Part shown: positions 49,181 through 57,300 of the stretch, piece after piece
How positions within the stretch are numbered: the stretch's first letter is position 1
How the letters are laid out: each line of letters begins with the position of its first letter
From: Chloroflexota bacterium
Lineage (GTDB): Bacteria > Chloroflexota > Anaerolineae > Anaerolineales > UBA4823
Assembly: GCA_029782365.1 (NCBI GenBank)
Contig: JAKOUW010000143.1
Location: 62,001 to 126,000, forward strand
Reading direction: 5' to 3'
Length of the DNA: 64,000 bases
Made by a program: the position numbers and the translations under genes
Notes under the pieces: generated by a model
The model's input: the letters and a program-made list of their open reading frames with translations, nothing else
Told to the model about the DNA's origin: nothing
Database searches by the model: none

Positions 49181-49237
49181 ACCCGTCGCATAATATACCC
49201 TACAGCGCCGCTAGGACATGAATTACCCGTCGCATAA
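49181..49237. repeat. Two exact 13-bp direct repeats upstream of the defence operon
   Basis: ACCCGTCGCATAA occurs at 49181-49193 and again at 49225-49237, 44 bases apart. The second copy ends three bases before the predicted -35 box, so the pair may bind a regulator on the same helical face (about four turns). Confidence 0.6.
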
Positions 49238-49240
49238 CAT

Positions 49241-49269
49241 TTGCACCCAATGTCAAAATGGGTTATAGT
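49241..49269 (+). promoter_or_regulatory. Candidate promoter of the hsd/RT defence operon
   Basis: TTGCAC at 49241-49246 and TATAGT at 49264-49269 (5/6 match) are separated by 17 bases, directly after the second direct repeat and 28 bases before the leader ORF start. Confidence 0.5.
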
Positions 49270-49296
49270 TTAACCATCCTTTCCGGAGGGGGCGTG

Positions 49297-49377
49297 ATGA
49301 GCGAGTCCCCCAAAGAAGGATTGAATTTATTGACACCGGATACGTTGGTTGGGCTGCCTTATGTCTTATTCCGATAA
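49297..49377 (+). CDS. 26-residue leader ORF overlapping the hsdR start
   Basis: ATG at 49297 follows a strong GGAGGGGGCG ribosome site and encodes 26 residues (MSESPKEGLNLLTPDTLVG then LPYVLFR) ending TAA at 49375-49377. It is in a different frame from hsdR and overlaps its proposed ATG (49361) by 17 bases. hsdR itself has no ribosome site, so translation of this short ORF may deliver ribosomes to hsdR and regulate it. The peptide has no recognisable domain. Confidence 0.5.
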   Translation: MSESPKEGLNLLTPDTLVGLPYVLFR

Positions 49378-51760
49378 ATCTTCAAAACTGAGTGAGGCCG
49401 ACACCTGTCGTCATTTTGTGCTGCCCAAGCTGAGCTCTGCCGGCTGGCAGGATGAGCAAATCCGCGAGCAAGTGACCTTTACCGATGGGCGGATTGTGCC
49501 ATTGATGGGAAAGCGCGTCATTCGCCGAGCGCAGAAGCGCGCCGATTATTTGCTGCGTTACCAACGTGACTTTACGATTGCAGTGATCGAAGCCAAGGAT
49601 GTTTATCACCATCCCGCCGATGGTTTACAGCAAGCCAAGCAGTATGCCGAAATCCTGGGGCTGAAGTTTGCTTATGCCACCAACGGGAAGTGGATTGTTG
49701 AACACGACTATCTCACTGGCCAAACCCAACCAGTAGCCGATTTTCCCAGCCCAGAAGCATTATGGCAGCGATTGATGGGTCACCAAGCAGCCAGCGACGA
49801 TTTTAAAAAGAAGCTGCTCTTTCCACCCAGCGCCAAGCGGCCGCTGCGCTATTACCAGGAAATTGCGGTCAATCGCTCCGTAGAGTCCATTTTGCAAGGG
49901 CGCAAACGACTGCTGCTAACCATGGCCACCGGCACTGGGAAGACAGAAGTTGCAGCCCAGATTTGCTGGAAGCTTTGGAGTTCACGCTGGAATAGGGCCG
50001 GGAAGGCCAATCGCCGCCCCAAGATGCTTTTCCTGGCAGATCGCAATATTCTGGTGGATGATCCATATGCCAAAGAGTTTGCCGTCTTTGGCGAAGCGCG
50101 GCACAAGATTCAAACGGAAGCTAACACCAGCCGAGAGATGTACTTCGCCATTTATCAGGCTCTCGATGATGCTGAATGGAAGCCGGGCCTGTATCGCAGT
50201 TACCCGTCAGATTTTTTTGACCTGATCATTGTGGACGAGTGTCACCGGGGCAGCGCCGATCAGGAAGGCAATTGGCACGATATCCTGAATTATTTCGAAC
50301 CCGCCGTTCAATTAGGCATGACGGCTACACCTCTGCGCGAAGACAATCGCGACACGTATCTGTATTTTGGCAACCCACTCTATACTTACAGCCTCAAACA
50401 GGGCATCGAAGATGGCTTCCTGGCACCTTATCGCGTTCACCGAGTGCTGACCGAATGGGATGTGGATGGTTTTCAGCCAGAAGCTGGTGCAGTGGACCGT
50501 TATGAACGGCCGATCCCTGAAAAGATTTATAAGCCGCCAGAGTTTGAACGCTCGATTGCCCTCAGAGCTCGCACCCAGGCGATTGCCCGCCACCTGACTG
50601 ATTTTCTCAAGCAAAGCGGCGACCGCTTTGCGAAAACGATTGTCTTTTGTGAAGATCAGGATCATGCGATGGAGATGATGCTGGCTTTGGACTCGTTAAA
50701 CGCCGATCTGGTGCAGCAACAACCGGATTACGTTTGCCGCATCACGGCGGATGAGGGCGATATTGGTCGCACCCATCTCGGCCATTTTCAAGATGTCCAG
50801 CGCCAGACGCCAGTGTTTGTAACAACCTCCCAGCTTTTGACCACCGGCGTTGATGTGCCGACCTGCAAGAATATTGTCATCGCCCGGCGGGTGAATATGA
50901 TGACCGAGTTCAAGCAAATCATCGGCCGTGGTACACGCGTGCGCGATGACTATGGCAAGCTGTGGTTCAGCATTTTGGATTACACCGGCAGCGCCGTAGC
51001 GCGCTTTGCTGATCCTGAATTCGATGGTTATCCAGCGTTTGCCGGCGAGGAAGAGATTGATAAAACGGGCAAGATCAAACCGGGCACCGTGGAAATTTCT
51101 CAGCCAGAGGAAAAGGAAGACGACAGCACTCCCCAAACCGGTGAGGCGCCGCAGCCTCCTATCAATACAAATGATCCCAACTACTTGCCGCGCAAGCTGT
51201 TTTATGATGGTGGGCAAGTTGAAATCGCCGCCGACTTGGTGTACGATCTTGACCCCGAAGGCCACCAACTGCGGGTGGTGAAATACACCGATTACACTGC
51301 CGAAGTGGTGCGCCAGATGTACACCAGCACGGCTGACCTGCGCAGCCGCTGGAGTGATGCTGAGCAGCGCGACGCGATCATTGCTGCCCTGGAAACTCGG
51401 GGAGTAACTTTCGATTATCTGGCTTCTGTTACTGGACAGAATGATGCTGACCCGTTCGACTTGCTTTGCCATATTGCATACCAGGCCCCACTGCGCACCC
51501 GGCGGGAACGTTCAGATCGGCTGCGTAAAGAGCAGCGCGCCTTTTTTGAGAAGTTCGGCCCGGATGCTCGCCGGATTTTGGAAGAAATCCTGGATAAATA
51601 TGTTGAACTGGGCGCAGCCCAATTCAAGCTGCCCGACATCCTCAAGCTGCCTCCGCTCATCCGGCATGGCAACCCGCTTGAAATCGCCGAAAAGTTTGGC
51701 GGAGCCAAAAAACTGCGCAGCGCACTGGCAAACATGCAGTCCATGCTCTATGCAGCCTAA
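49361..51760 (+). CDS. hsdR: Type I restriction enzyme R subunit (HsdR)
   Basis: A 799-residue motor/nuclease subunit of the EcoEI-like type. The N-terminal nuclease has D62 and E77-A-K79 (RADYLLRYQRDFTIAVIEAKD region, split as ADYLL and VIEAK). The SF2 helicase follows: Walker A MATGTGKT (K194), DECH box 292-295, motif III-like MTATP, and motif VI-like IIGRGTRVRDD. The last 150 residues correspond to the EcoEI_R_C coupling domain. It cuts unmethylated DNA after ATP-driven translocation, in complex with HsdM and HsdS. At about 800 residues it is at the short end of the family. There is no ribosome site before ATG 49361; coupling to the leader ORF is likely. hsdM follows after 15 bases. Confidence 0.94.
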   Translation: MSYSDKSSKLSEADTCRHFVLPKLSSAGWQDEQIREQVTFTDGRIVPLMGKRVIRRAQKRADYLLRYQRDFTIAVIEAKDVYHHPADGLQQAKQYAEILGLKFAYATNGKWIVEHDYLTGQTQPVADFPSPEALWQRLMGHQAASDDFKKKLLFPPSAKRPLRYYQEIAVNRSVESILQGRKRLLLTMATGTGKTEVAAQICWKLWSSRWNRAGKANRRPKMLFLADRNILVDDPYAKEFAVFGEARHKIQTEANTSREMYFAIYQALDDAEWKPGLYRSYPSDFFDLIIVDECHRGSADQEGNWHDILNYFEPAVQLGMTATPLREDNRDTYLYFGNPLYTYSLKQGIEDGFLAPYRVHRVLTEWDVDGFQPEAGAVDRYERPIPEKIYKPPEFERSIALRARTQAIARHLTDFLKQSGDRFAKTIVFCEDQDHAMEMMLALDSLNADLVQQQPDYVCRITADEGDIGRTHLGHFQDVQRQTPVFVTTSQLLTTGVDVPTCKNIVIARRVNMMTEFKQIIGRGTRVRDDYGKLWFSILDYTGSAVARFADPEFDGYPAFAGEEEIDKTGKIKPGTVEISQPEEKEDDSTPQTGEAPQPPINTNDPNYLPRKLFYDGGQVEIAADLVYDLDPEGHQLRVVKYTDYTAEVVRQMYTSTADLRSRWSDAEQRDAIIAALETRGVTFDYLASVTGQNDADPFDLLCHIAYQAPLRTRRERSDRLRKEQRAFFEKFGPDARRILEEILDKYVELGAAQFKLPDILKLPPLIRHGNPLEIAEKFGGAKKLRSALANMQSMLYAA

Positions 51761-51775
51761 TTCATTGAGTACCCT

Positions 51776-53602
51776 ATGAGCCCATCGAAGAATAAAGCAC
51801 AATCCTCTTTTCTGACCGAACCCGTTAAAACTACTCCACAAAAGCTGGACTCGATTGTCAAGTCGGCCCGCAAATTAATGCGCAAGGATAAGGGACTGTC
51901 CGGCGAACTGGACCGCCTACCGCAGCTTACCTGGATTATGTTCTTGAAATTTCTGGATGATTCCGAGCGGCTGCGTGAAGTGGATGCCGACCTGGAAGGC
52001 AAACTGTTTCGCCCAGTCGTTGAAGCGCCGTACCGCTGGCGCGATTGGGCGGCTAAAGATGGCCTGACCGGCGATGATTTGCTCCACTTCCTGATGGATG
52101 AAACCATCACCCGACCAGATGGTTCCAGTGGGCCAGGCTTGTTCGCTTACCTGCGCTCGCTGCGAGGAGAAGATGGGCAGTTGGATCGCAGGGATGTGAT
52201 TGCCACCGTCTTTCGTGATCTACAGAACCGTATGGTCAGCGGTTATATTTTGCGAGAAGTAATCCAAAAGGTCAACGAGATTAACTTCGCCGCCTCCGAA
52301 GAAATTCATACGCTGAGCGCTTTGTATGAAGGTATGCTGCGCGAAATGCGTGACGCTTCCGGCGACTCCGGTGAAATTTACACCCCACGCCCTGTTGTGC
52401 GCTTTATGGTGTCTGTGCTCGACCCGCTGCTGGGGGAAACCACCCTCGACCCGGCCTGCGGCACAGGTGGTTTCTTGGTCGAGACTTTTGAACATTTGAA
52501 AAAGCAAGCCAAAGGCGTCGAAGATCATCACCGGCTGCAAAACGGCAGCGTGATCGGCCAGGAAGCCAAGCCGCTGCCTTATTTGTTATGCCAGGTCAAT
52601 TTGCTTCTACATGAGCTTGAGTTCCCTGACATTCGCTACGGCAACTCATTGGCTGTGCGTCTGGGCGAGCTGGGCGAAAAAGACCGCGTTGATGTCATCT
52701 TAACCAATCCACCTTTTGGCGGCGAAGAAGAGCGCAAGATATTAAGTGGGTTCGACCCAGATAAGCAAACCACTGAAACTGCGCTGCTCTTTTTGCAGTT
52801 GATCATGCGTCGTCTGCACATCGCGCCCAAACCCGGCCGAGCCGGCGTGGTCGTGCCGAACGGCATCCTCTCTGGCGATGGTGTTGGGGCGCGTATCAAA
52901 GAAGAACTGCTCAAAGAGTTTAATTTACATACCATCATCCGCCTGCCCGGCGGGGTATTTTCTCCCTATACCGATATTCCTACTAACCTGCTATTCTTCG
53001 AGCGCGGCGGTCCGACCAAAGACATCTGGTACTATGAAATTCCTCTGCCGCCTGAACGTCGCTCATATACGAAAACGCGCCCGATGATGTACGATGAATT
53101 CGAGCCATGCCTGGCCTGGTGGCCAGAACGAAGCGAGAATGAACATGCCTGGCGGATGGATTTCCAGGCTTTATTGGCCCAGGCGATTGCCCAGGCCCAA
53201 CCGCACTGGAATGCGGCCCGCCAGGCCGAAGCAGCAGCCCAAGAGCAGTCTCGCCGGGAAAAAGACCTGGTTGAACGCAGCCAAACCTTGCAGCGCACTA
53301 TAGGCAAAGCGAATGGCAAAGGCGCAGTGCAGGATAAGCCGCAGCTTCAAGCCGAACTTGAGACCCTGGCATCTCAACGCCAAGCCGGCATCCAGGAGCA
53401 AGAACGTTTACGCCAAATTGCCCGCAGTGAGCAGGATCAAGGGGATAAGCTGTATTGGCCGATATTTGACCTGGACAGCAAGAACCCCACATATGATAGA
53501 AAGACCAGTGTTGTTTCACCGCACGAGCTTTTAGCAGATCTGGTCTCAGATGAAAAACGGATTTTACAATTGCTCTATGATATAGAGAAGCTGCTTGGAT
53601 AA
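51776..53602 (+). CDS. hsdM: Type I restriction-modification methyltransferase (HsdM)
   Basis: A 608-residue N6-adenine methyltransferase. An HsdM N-terminal helical domain (about 20-150) precedes the Rossmann catalytic domain, with motif I DPACGTGGF (225-233) and motif IV NPPF (311-314) for AdoMet binding and catalysis. IYTPRPVVRFM just before motif I is also typical. The C-terminal 150 residues are a long helical, Gln/Glu/Ala-rich segment that probably forms the coiled-coil arm contacting HsdS. The gene is 15 bases after hsdR and 4 bases before hsdS. Confidence 0.95.
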   Translation: MSPSKNKAQSSFLTEPVKTTPQKLDSIVKSARKLMRKDKGLSGELDRLPQLTWIMFLKFLDDSERLREVDADLEGKLFRPVVEAPYRWRDWAAKDGLTGDDLLHFLMDETITRPDGSSGPGLFAYLRSLRGEDGQLDRRDVIATVFRDLQNRMVSGYILREVIQKVNEINFAASEEIHTLSALYEGMLREMRDASGDSGEIYTPRPVVRFMVSVLDPLLGETTLDPACGTGGFLVETFEHLKKQAKGVEDHHRLQNGSVIGQEAKPLPYLLCQVNLLLHELEFPDIRYGNSLAVRLGELGEKDRVDVILTNPPFGGEEERKILSGFDPDKQTTETALLFLQLIMRRLHIAPKPGRAGVVVPNGILSGDGVGARIKEELLKEFNLHTIIRLPGGVFSPYTDIPTNLLFFERGGPTKDIWYYEIPLPPERRSYTKTRPMMYDEFEPCLAWWPERSENEHAWRMDFQALLAQAIAQAQPHWNAARQAEAAAQEQSRREKDLVERSQTLQRTIGKANGKGAVQDKPQLQAELETLASQRQAGIQEQERLRQIARSEQDQGDKLYWPIFDLDSKNPTYDRKTSVVSPHELLADLVSDEKRILQLLYDIEKLLG

Positions 53603-53606
53603 GACG

Positions 53607-54791
53607 ATGGCAAAATACATTGATTACCACTTGCGTGATGTTCTGACTCCGGTGGCAGATGTTGTATCAGTTAACTCAAGCCATTCCTATATGATGGCAG
53701 GGGTTTATAGTTTCGGCAAGGGGTTGTTTATTCGCGGCCCATTAGAAGGCTCCCAGACCACCTATAAATACCTACATAGGCTTCATGAAAACCAATTTGT
53801 GATTAGTCAACCAAAGGGTTGGGAAGGCGCATTGGCGAGAGTGAGTAGCTCTTTTGATGGCTATTATTTATCCCCGGTTTTTCCAACCTTTCAGGCCGAT
53901 TCAAAAAAATTGAATATTCGTTTTTTAGAATGGTATTGCAAACAAGCCTTGGTATGGGAACAGCTTCGTAGATTATCTAAAGGTCTTGGCGCGCGCAGAG
54001 AGTCTATTTCATCGGACCAATTCCTCAGTATGCCAATTTCACTTCCGCCTCTAGATCAACAAGAGCAAATTGCTAACTTGTTGGATGCGATGGCGGCCAA
54101 CGTAGAAGAAATTCGCAGCCTGTGCATAAGAAACCAACAACGGTTATCCGATTTGGTCATCAGCCAGCATTTGAGCATATCGCAGGATCGAGTAGTGCGC
54201 ATGGGGGATATGTTGGAGTTATTTGAGGAACGCGAACCAATTCGGCCTGACAAAGAATACCCACAAATTGGTATCCGTGGCTTTGGCAAGGGAATGTTTT
54301 ACCGCGAGACCATTTCCGGGACAGATACAACCTACAAAGACTTTAATCGCCTCTTCCCTGAAGCAGTTGTATTAAGTCAGGTGAAAGGATGGGAGGGCGC
54401 GATTGCGGTTTGTCCGCCTGGTCTGGATAAAATGTACGCTTCACCCGAATATCGAACTTTTCGCTGTAAGCCTGATCAAGCTATACCGGGTTATTTAGCA
54501 GCATTGTTCCCAACAGCGTGGTTTTTGGAGAAAATCAAAAATGTCACGCGTGGAATTGGCGCTCGCCGGCAGCGTATTCGCCCAGAAATGTTTTTAGAGA
54601 TGAAACTTCCTATGCCGCCCTACGAGCAGCAGGAAGAAGCGGTTACTTTATTTGAGAAATTAGCTCCATTACAATCGCTCCAAATAGATGACCTAGAAAA
54701 GTTGGACAAATTGATACCTGTGGTGCTGGAGAAGGTATTTAGGGTGGAGATCAATGAGGAAAACAAAATACTTCAAGGAAATAGCAAATGA
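53607..54791 (+). CDS. hsdS: Type I restriction-modification specificity subunit (HsdS)
   Basis: A 394-residue protein with two target-recognition domains (about 5-150 and 200-355), each followed by a conserved helix region (LDQQEQIANLLDAMAANVEE and PYEQQEEAVTLFEKLAPL). The two TRDs are clearly related: FGKGLFIRG...TTYK...SQPKGWEGA in the first and FGKGMFYRE...TTYK...SQVKGWEGA in the second. The DNA target would therefore be bipartite with related half-sites. The ATG at 53607 is taken; a TTG at 53595 would overlap hsdM. The stop overlaps the reverse transcriptase start (ATGA). Confidence 0.93.
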   Translation: MAKYIDYHLRDVLTPVADVVSVNSSHSYMMAGVYSFGKGLFIRGPLEGSQTTYKYLHRLHENQFVISQPKGWEGALARVSSSFDGYYLSPVFPTFQADSKKLNIRFLEWYCKQALVWEQLRRLSKGLGARRESISSDQFLSMPISLPPLDQQEQIANLLDAMAANVEEIRSLCIRNQQRLSDLVISQHLSISQDRVVRMGDMLELFEEREPIRPDKEYPQIGIRGFGKGMFYRETISGTDTTYKDFNRLFPEAVVLSQVKGWEGAIAVCPPGLDKMYASPEYRTFRCKPDQAIPGYLAALFPTAWFLEKIKNVTRGIGARRQRIRPEMFLEMKLPMPPYEQQEEAVTLFEKLAPLQSLQIDDLEKLDKLIPVVLEKVFRVEINEENKILQGNSK

Positions 54792-57136
54792 CAAGTTCTT
54801 TATGGGATCGTTTTACTACATACGATAACTTTTTACTGGCCTGGCAAAGAACGGTAAATTGTTCAAGTAGAATTATTCATGACCAGTTGGGAATAAAGAT
54901 TTTTGCATATAACCTTGATACCAACTTGAGAGATCTTCTCGGAAAAGTCCAAGCAGAAGACTATCCTTATACTCCAATGGCTGACCATAAAGTTTATGTA
55001 CCAAAGCCATCAACTACATTGAGAACGATGTCTCTTATGTCGGTTTCTGATCTGATCGTTTTTCAGGCATTAATTAATGTAATTGCTGACACATCCCATC
55101 AACTATTGGTTACACATGAAAATCAGCATGTTCTGGGGAATCTGTATGCGGGGCCGGGCAAAAGATGGATGCTGCGCCCATGGAAAAAGCAATACAACTG
55201 GTTTGTTGAACGCATAGAGACCATTTTTAACGCCGGAAATCCATGGATTGCATCCACTGATATCGTTGCTTTCTATGACACAATTGATCATGAGCGGTTG
55301 GTAAATCTAGTGTCAAAATACTGTGGTAAGGACCAAAAGTTCGAGACCCTTTTGCGCGCTTGTTTAAAAACTTGGTCGGCACATACATCTGGCGTTGCAA
55401 TGAGCAGAGGCATTCCGCAAGGGAGCAACGCATCTGACTTTCTAGCCAATCTATATCTTTCCGATATTGACCGAGAAATGATCGTACATGGTTACCAATA
55501 TGTGCGTTATGTTGATGATGTGCGAATTTTAGGCGCAGAGAAATCCATTGTGCAACGTGGGCTGATTCTCTTTGACATGGAGTTAAAAAAAGCCGGACTT
55601 GTTGCTCAGGTTTCTAAGACAAGTGTTCATAAAATTGATGATATAGAGAAAGAGATCAGTCGATTGCGATTTTTTATTACCGACGTGGATGGAACAGGAG
55701 ATTACATTCTTGCAGAAATTGCCTCTCCTCCCAAAAGCGAACAGGCCGAGTCAATATCTGAATTTGTTCAAAAAACGCAAACGGATTTGACTGAGATTCA
55801 GGCTGACAAACCCGACCAAGATAATTCGGGTATTGGTGACGATTTCGACAACGATCCGGCTGTGAGTGCATCCAATAAGCCTGATATTGATCAGCATAAC
55901 TCTTCACTCTTACAGCAACAACTTCGAGAAAGATTTCTTAAGGCCTATTCGGAATTGGAAGATCCGGAGAAAAGCAAGCCCGCCGACTCGGCTGTAACTT
56001 TTTGCTTATATCGTTTGGATCCTCACGAAAGTATACGCGAACAAGTTCTTGCTTTGCTTCATCGGATACCTTGGCGATCTGAGGCTGTCACAAAATGCCT
56101 GGCTAGATTCGTGAATGATGGGGAAGTCATTAAAGGGCTTCATACATTTATCAAAGACCATGATGTTTACACCTGGCATAAAGCCAATGCTTTGTGGGCA
56201 TTATATCAAGTGGCTGGGCCAAAATATCTTGAGGCAATATGTAAAAGCTGGTTAGCCGATTCACAGTTGGATTGGTATGCACGATTAGTTGCCGCCAAAA
56301 TTTTGGCAGAAGTGCCCACTCAACATGCCTTTTTAGTTGAATGCTTACGAAGAGAACAAGCGAATCAAATACAAGTCGCGCCCGAAGAAACGGCTATCCT
56401 TCGCCAGGAGTTTGCTTATGGAGCTTTTCAAAGAATAAAATCTCCGAGTAAACAACTAACATTATTTAAGATGATGTGTTTGGATCCAAGCCCATCTCTG
56501 AAAAGGTTGTCTATCTATCTTTTGCAACAGCCTGAGTGTCGGGTAACTTGGGAGCATCTGGTTGACGTTCATCAAGAAATGGCTGGATTTGCTGATTTGG
56601 TTATTGCAACTGGGGTTTCGGCTGATGCTCCTAAACTATGTTTTATAGCCCAGACATTGGTCAAAGAATACAATGTTACGTTAACAAGTATGGATTTGCG
56701 ATCTCTGTATGCTGCGCACTATCAAGCATGTATTCGTGAGTTGCGAGGTTCAGTGAGTGCTTATCATCAATCGCCTGACGAATATATTCGCTTTGTTCAC
56801 CGATTTGGTGACCTTACCTTACGAGCCTTTTATGCGACTATGTTACCCAACGAAAAGGGACTGGATGAATACCATAGTTTAACAGACCGGAAAACTTTCT
56901 CGGAAAAATGTCCTAAAGGTTTGGATAGCTGGAAGAAGTTGGGACTGTTAAGAAATAGGGTTGACCACCCTGTAGATCGTAAAACCCAGATGCATTCTAA
57001 GCACATCACTGTAAAAGAAGCAGATGATATGCGAAAAGAATTGCAGGTTGCATTTCAAGAGTTGTTTGATGTATGGTTGAACTCTGCACCACCGGTTGTT
57101 GGTACACCAACATCTACAACAGTAACTTCCCCCTAA
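54788..57136 (+). CDS. Reverse transcriptase with helical-repeat region and C-terminal RX4H motif
   Basis: A 782-residue protein. Residues about 40-300 are a reverse transcriptase: DIVAFYDTIDHERLV with D158, SRGIPQGSNASDFLANLYL (206 onward), and the catalytic YVDD at 241-244. An acidic linker lies at about 315-375. Residues about 390-600 form helical HEAT-like repeats (ALLHRIPWRSEAVTKCLARF, KANALWALYQVAGPKYLEAI, ARLVAAKILAEV). Near the C-terminus LLRNRVDHP contains R722-x4-H727, the HEPN-type RNase motif. This is unlike group II intron RTs (no maturase/endonuclease) and suggests a defence-associated RT. It starts inside the hsdS stop (ATGA) and its stop overlaps the next ORF (TAATG). It shows lower G+C than hsdR/hsdM. 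No msr/msd-like RNA is evident. Confidence 0.85.
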   Translation: MTSSLWDRFTTYDNFLLAWQRTVNCSSRIIHDQLGIKIFAYNLDTNLRDLLGKVQAEDYPYTPMADHKVYVPKPSTTLRTMSLMSVSDLIVFQALINVIADTSHQLLVTHENQHVLGNLYAGPGKRWMLRPWKKQYNWFVERIETIFNAGNPWIASTDIVAFYDTIDHERLVNLVSKYCGKDQKFETLLRACLKTWSAHTSGVAMSRGIPQGSNASDFLANLYLSDIDREMIVHGYQYVRYVDDVRILGAEKSIVQRGLILFDMELKKAGLVAQVSKTSVHKIDDIEKEISRLRFFITDVDGTGDYILAEIASPPKSEQAESISEFVQKTQTDLTEIQADKPDQDNSGIGDDFDNDPAVSASNKPDIDQHNSSLLQQQLRERFLKAYSELEDPEKSKPADSAVTFCLYRLDPHESIREQVLALLHRIPWRSEAVTKCLARFVNDGEVIKGLHTFIKDHDVYTWHKANALWALYQVAGPKYLEAICKSWLADSQLDWYARLVAAKILAEVPTQHAFLVECLRREQANQIQVAPEETAILRQEFAYGAFQRIKSPSKQLTLFKMMCLDPSPSLKRLSIYLLQQPECRVTWEHLVDVHQEMAGFADLVIATGVSADAPKLCFIAQTLVKEYNVTLTSMDLRSLYAAHYQACIRELRGSVSAYHQSPDEYIRFVHRFGDLTLRAFYATMLPNEKGLDEYHSLTDRKTFSEKCPKGLDSWKKLGLLRNRVDHPVDRKTQMHSKHITVKEADDMRKELQVAFQELFDVWLNSAPPVVGTPTSTTVTSP

Positions 57137-57300
57137 TGGCGTTCTATATAAACAAAAGTTTTATGGTAAAGCCTTCAACTCTTTTCACTCCCGAAACGCC
57201 TCTCGGTCAGGATATGCAGCCGTCTTATACGACACCGCCGGGGAATTACCAGGCTAAATTGCACACTAAAGAAATTTATCTGAAACATTCGTATCAATGA
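57136..57300 (+). CDS. 54-residue ORF tiled between the RT and the ATPase
   Basis: The RT stop and this ATG overlap as TAATG (57134-57138), and its TGA overlaps the ATPase start as ATGA (57297-57300). It encodes a small basic protein beginning MAFYINKSFMVKPSTLF, with a Pro/Thr-rich middle and an IYLKHSYQ end. It has no recognisable domain, but it fills the 160-base gap exactly, with coupled junctions on both sides, which is unlikely for a chance ORF. It could be an accessory subunit, a small toxin/inhibitor, or just a translational bridge. Confidence 0.5.
   Translation: MAFYINKSFMVKPSTLFTPETPLGQDMQPSYTTPPGNYQAKLHTKEIYLKHSYQ

Noticed and set aside
54788..57136. Retron or group II intron
   Set aside because: No maturase or endonuclease domain, no intron-like RNA ends, and no msr/msd-like inverted repeats directly upstream, where hsdS overlaps the start.
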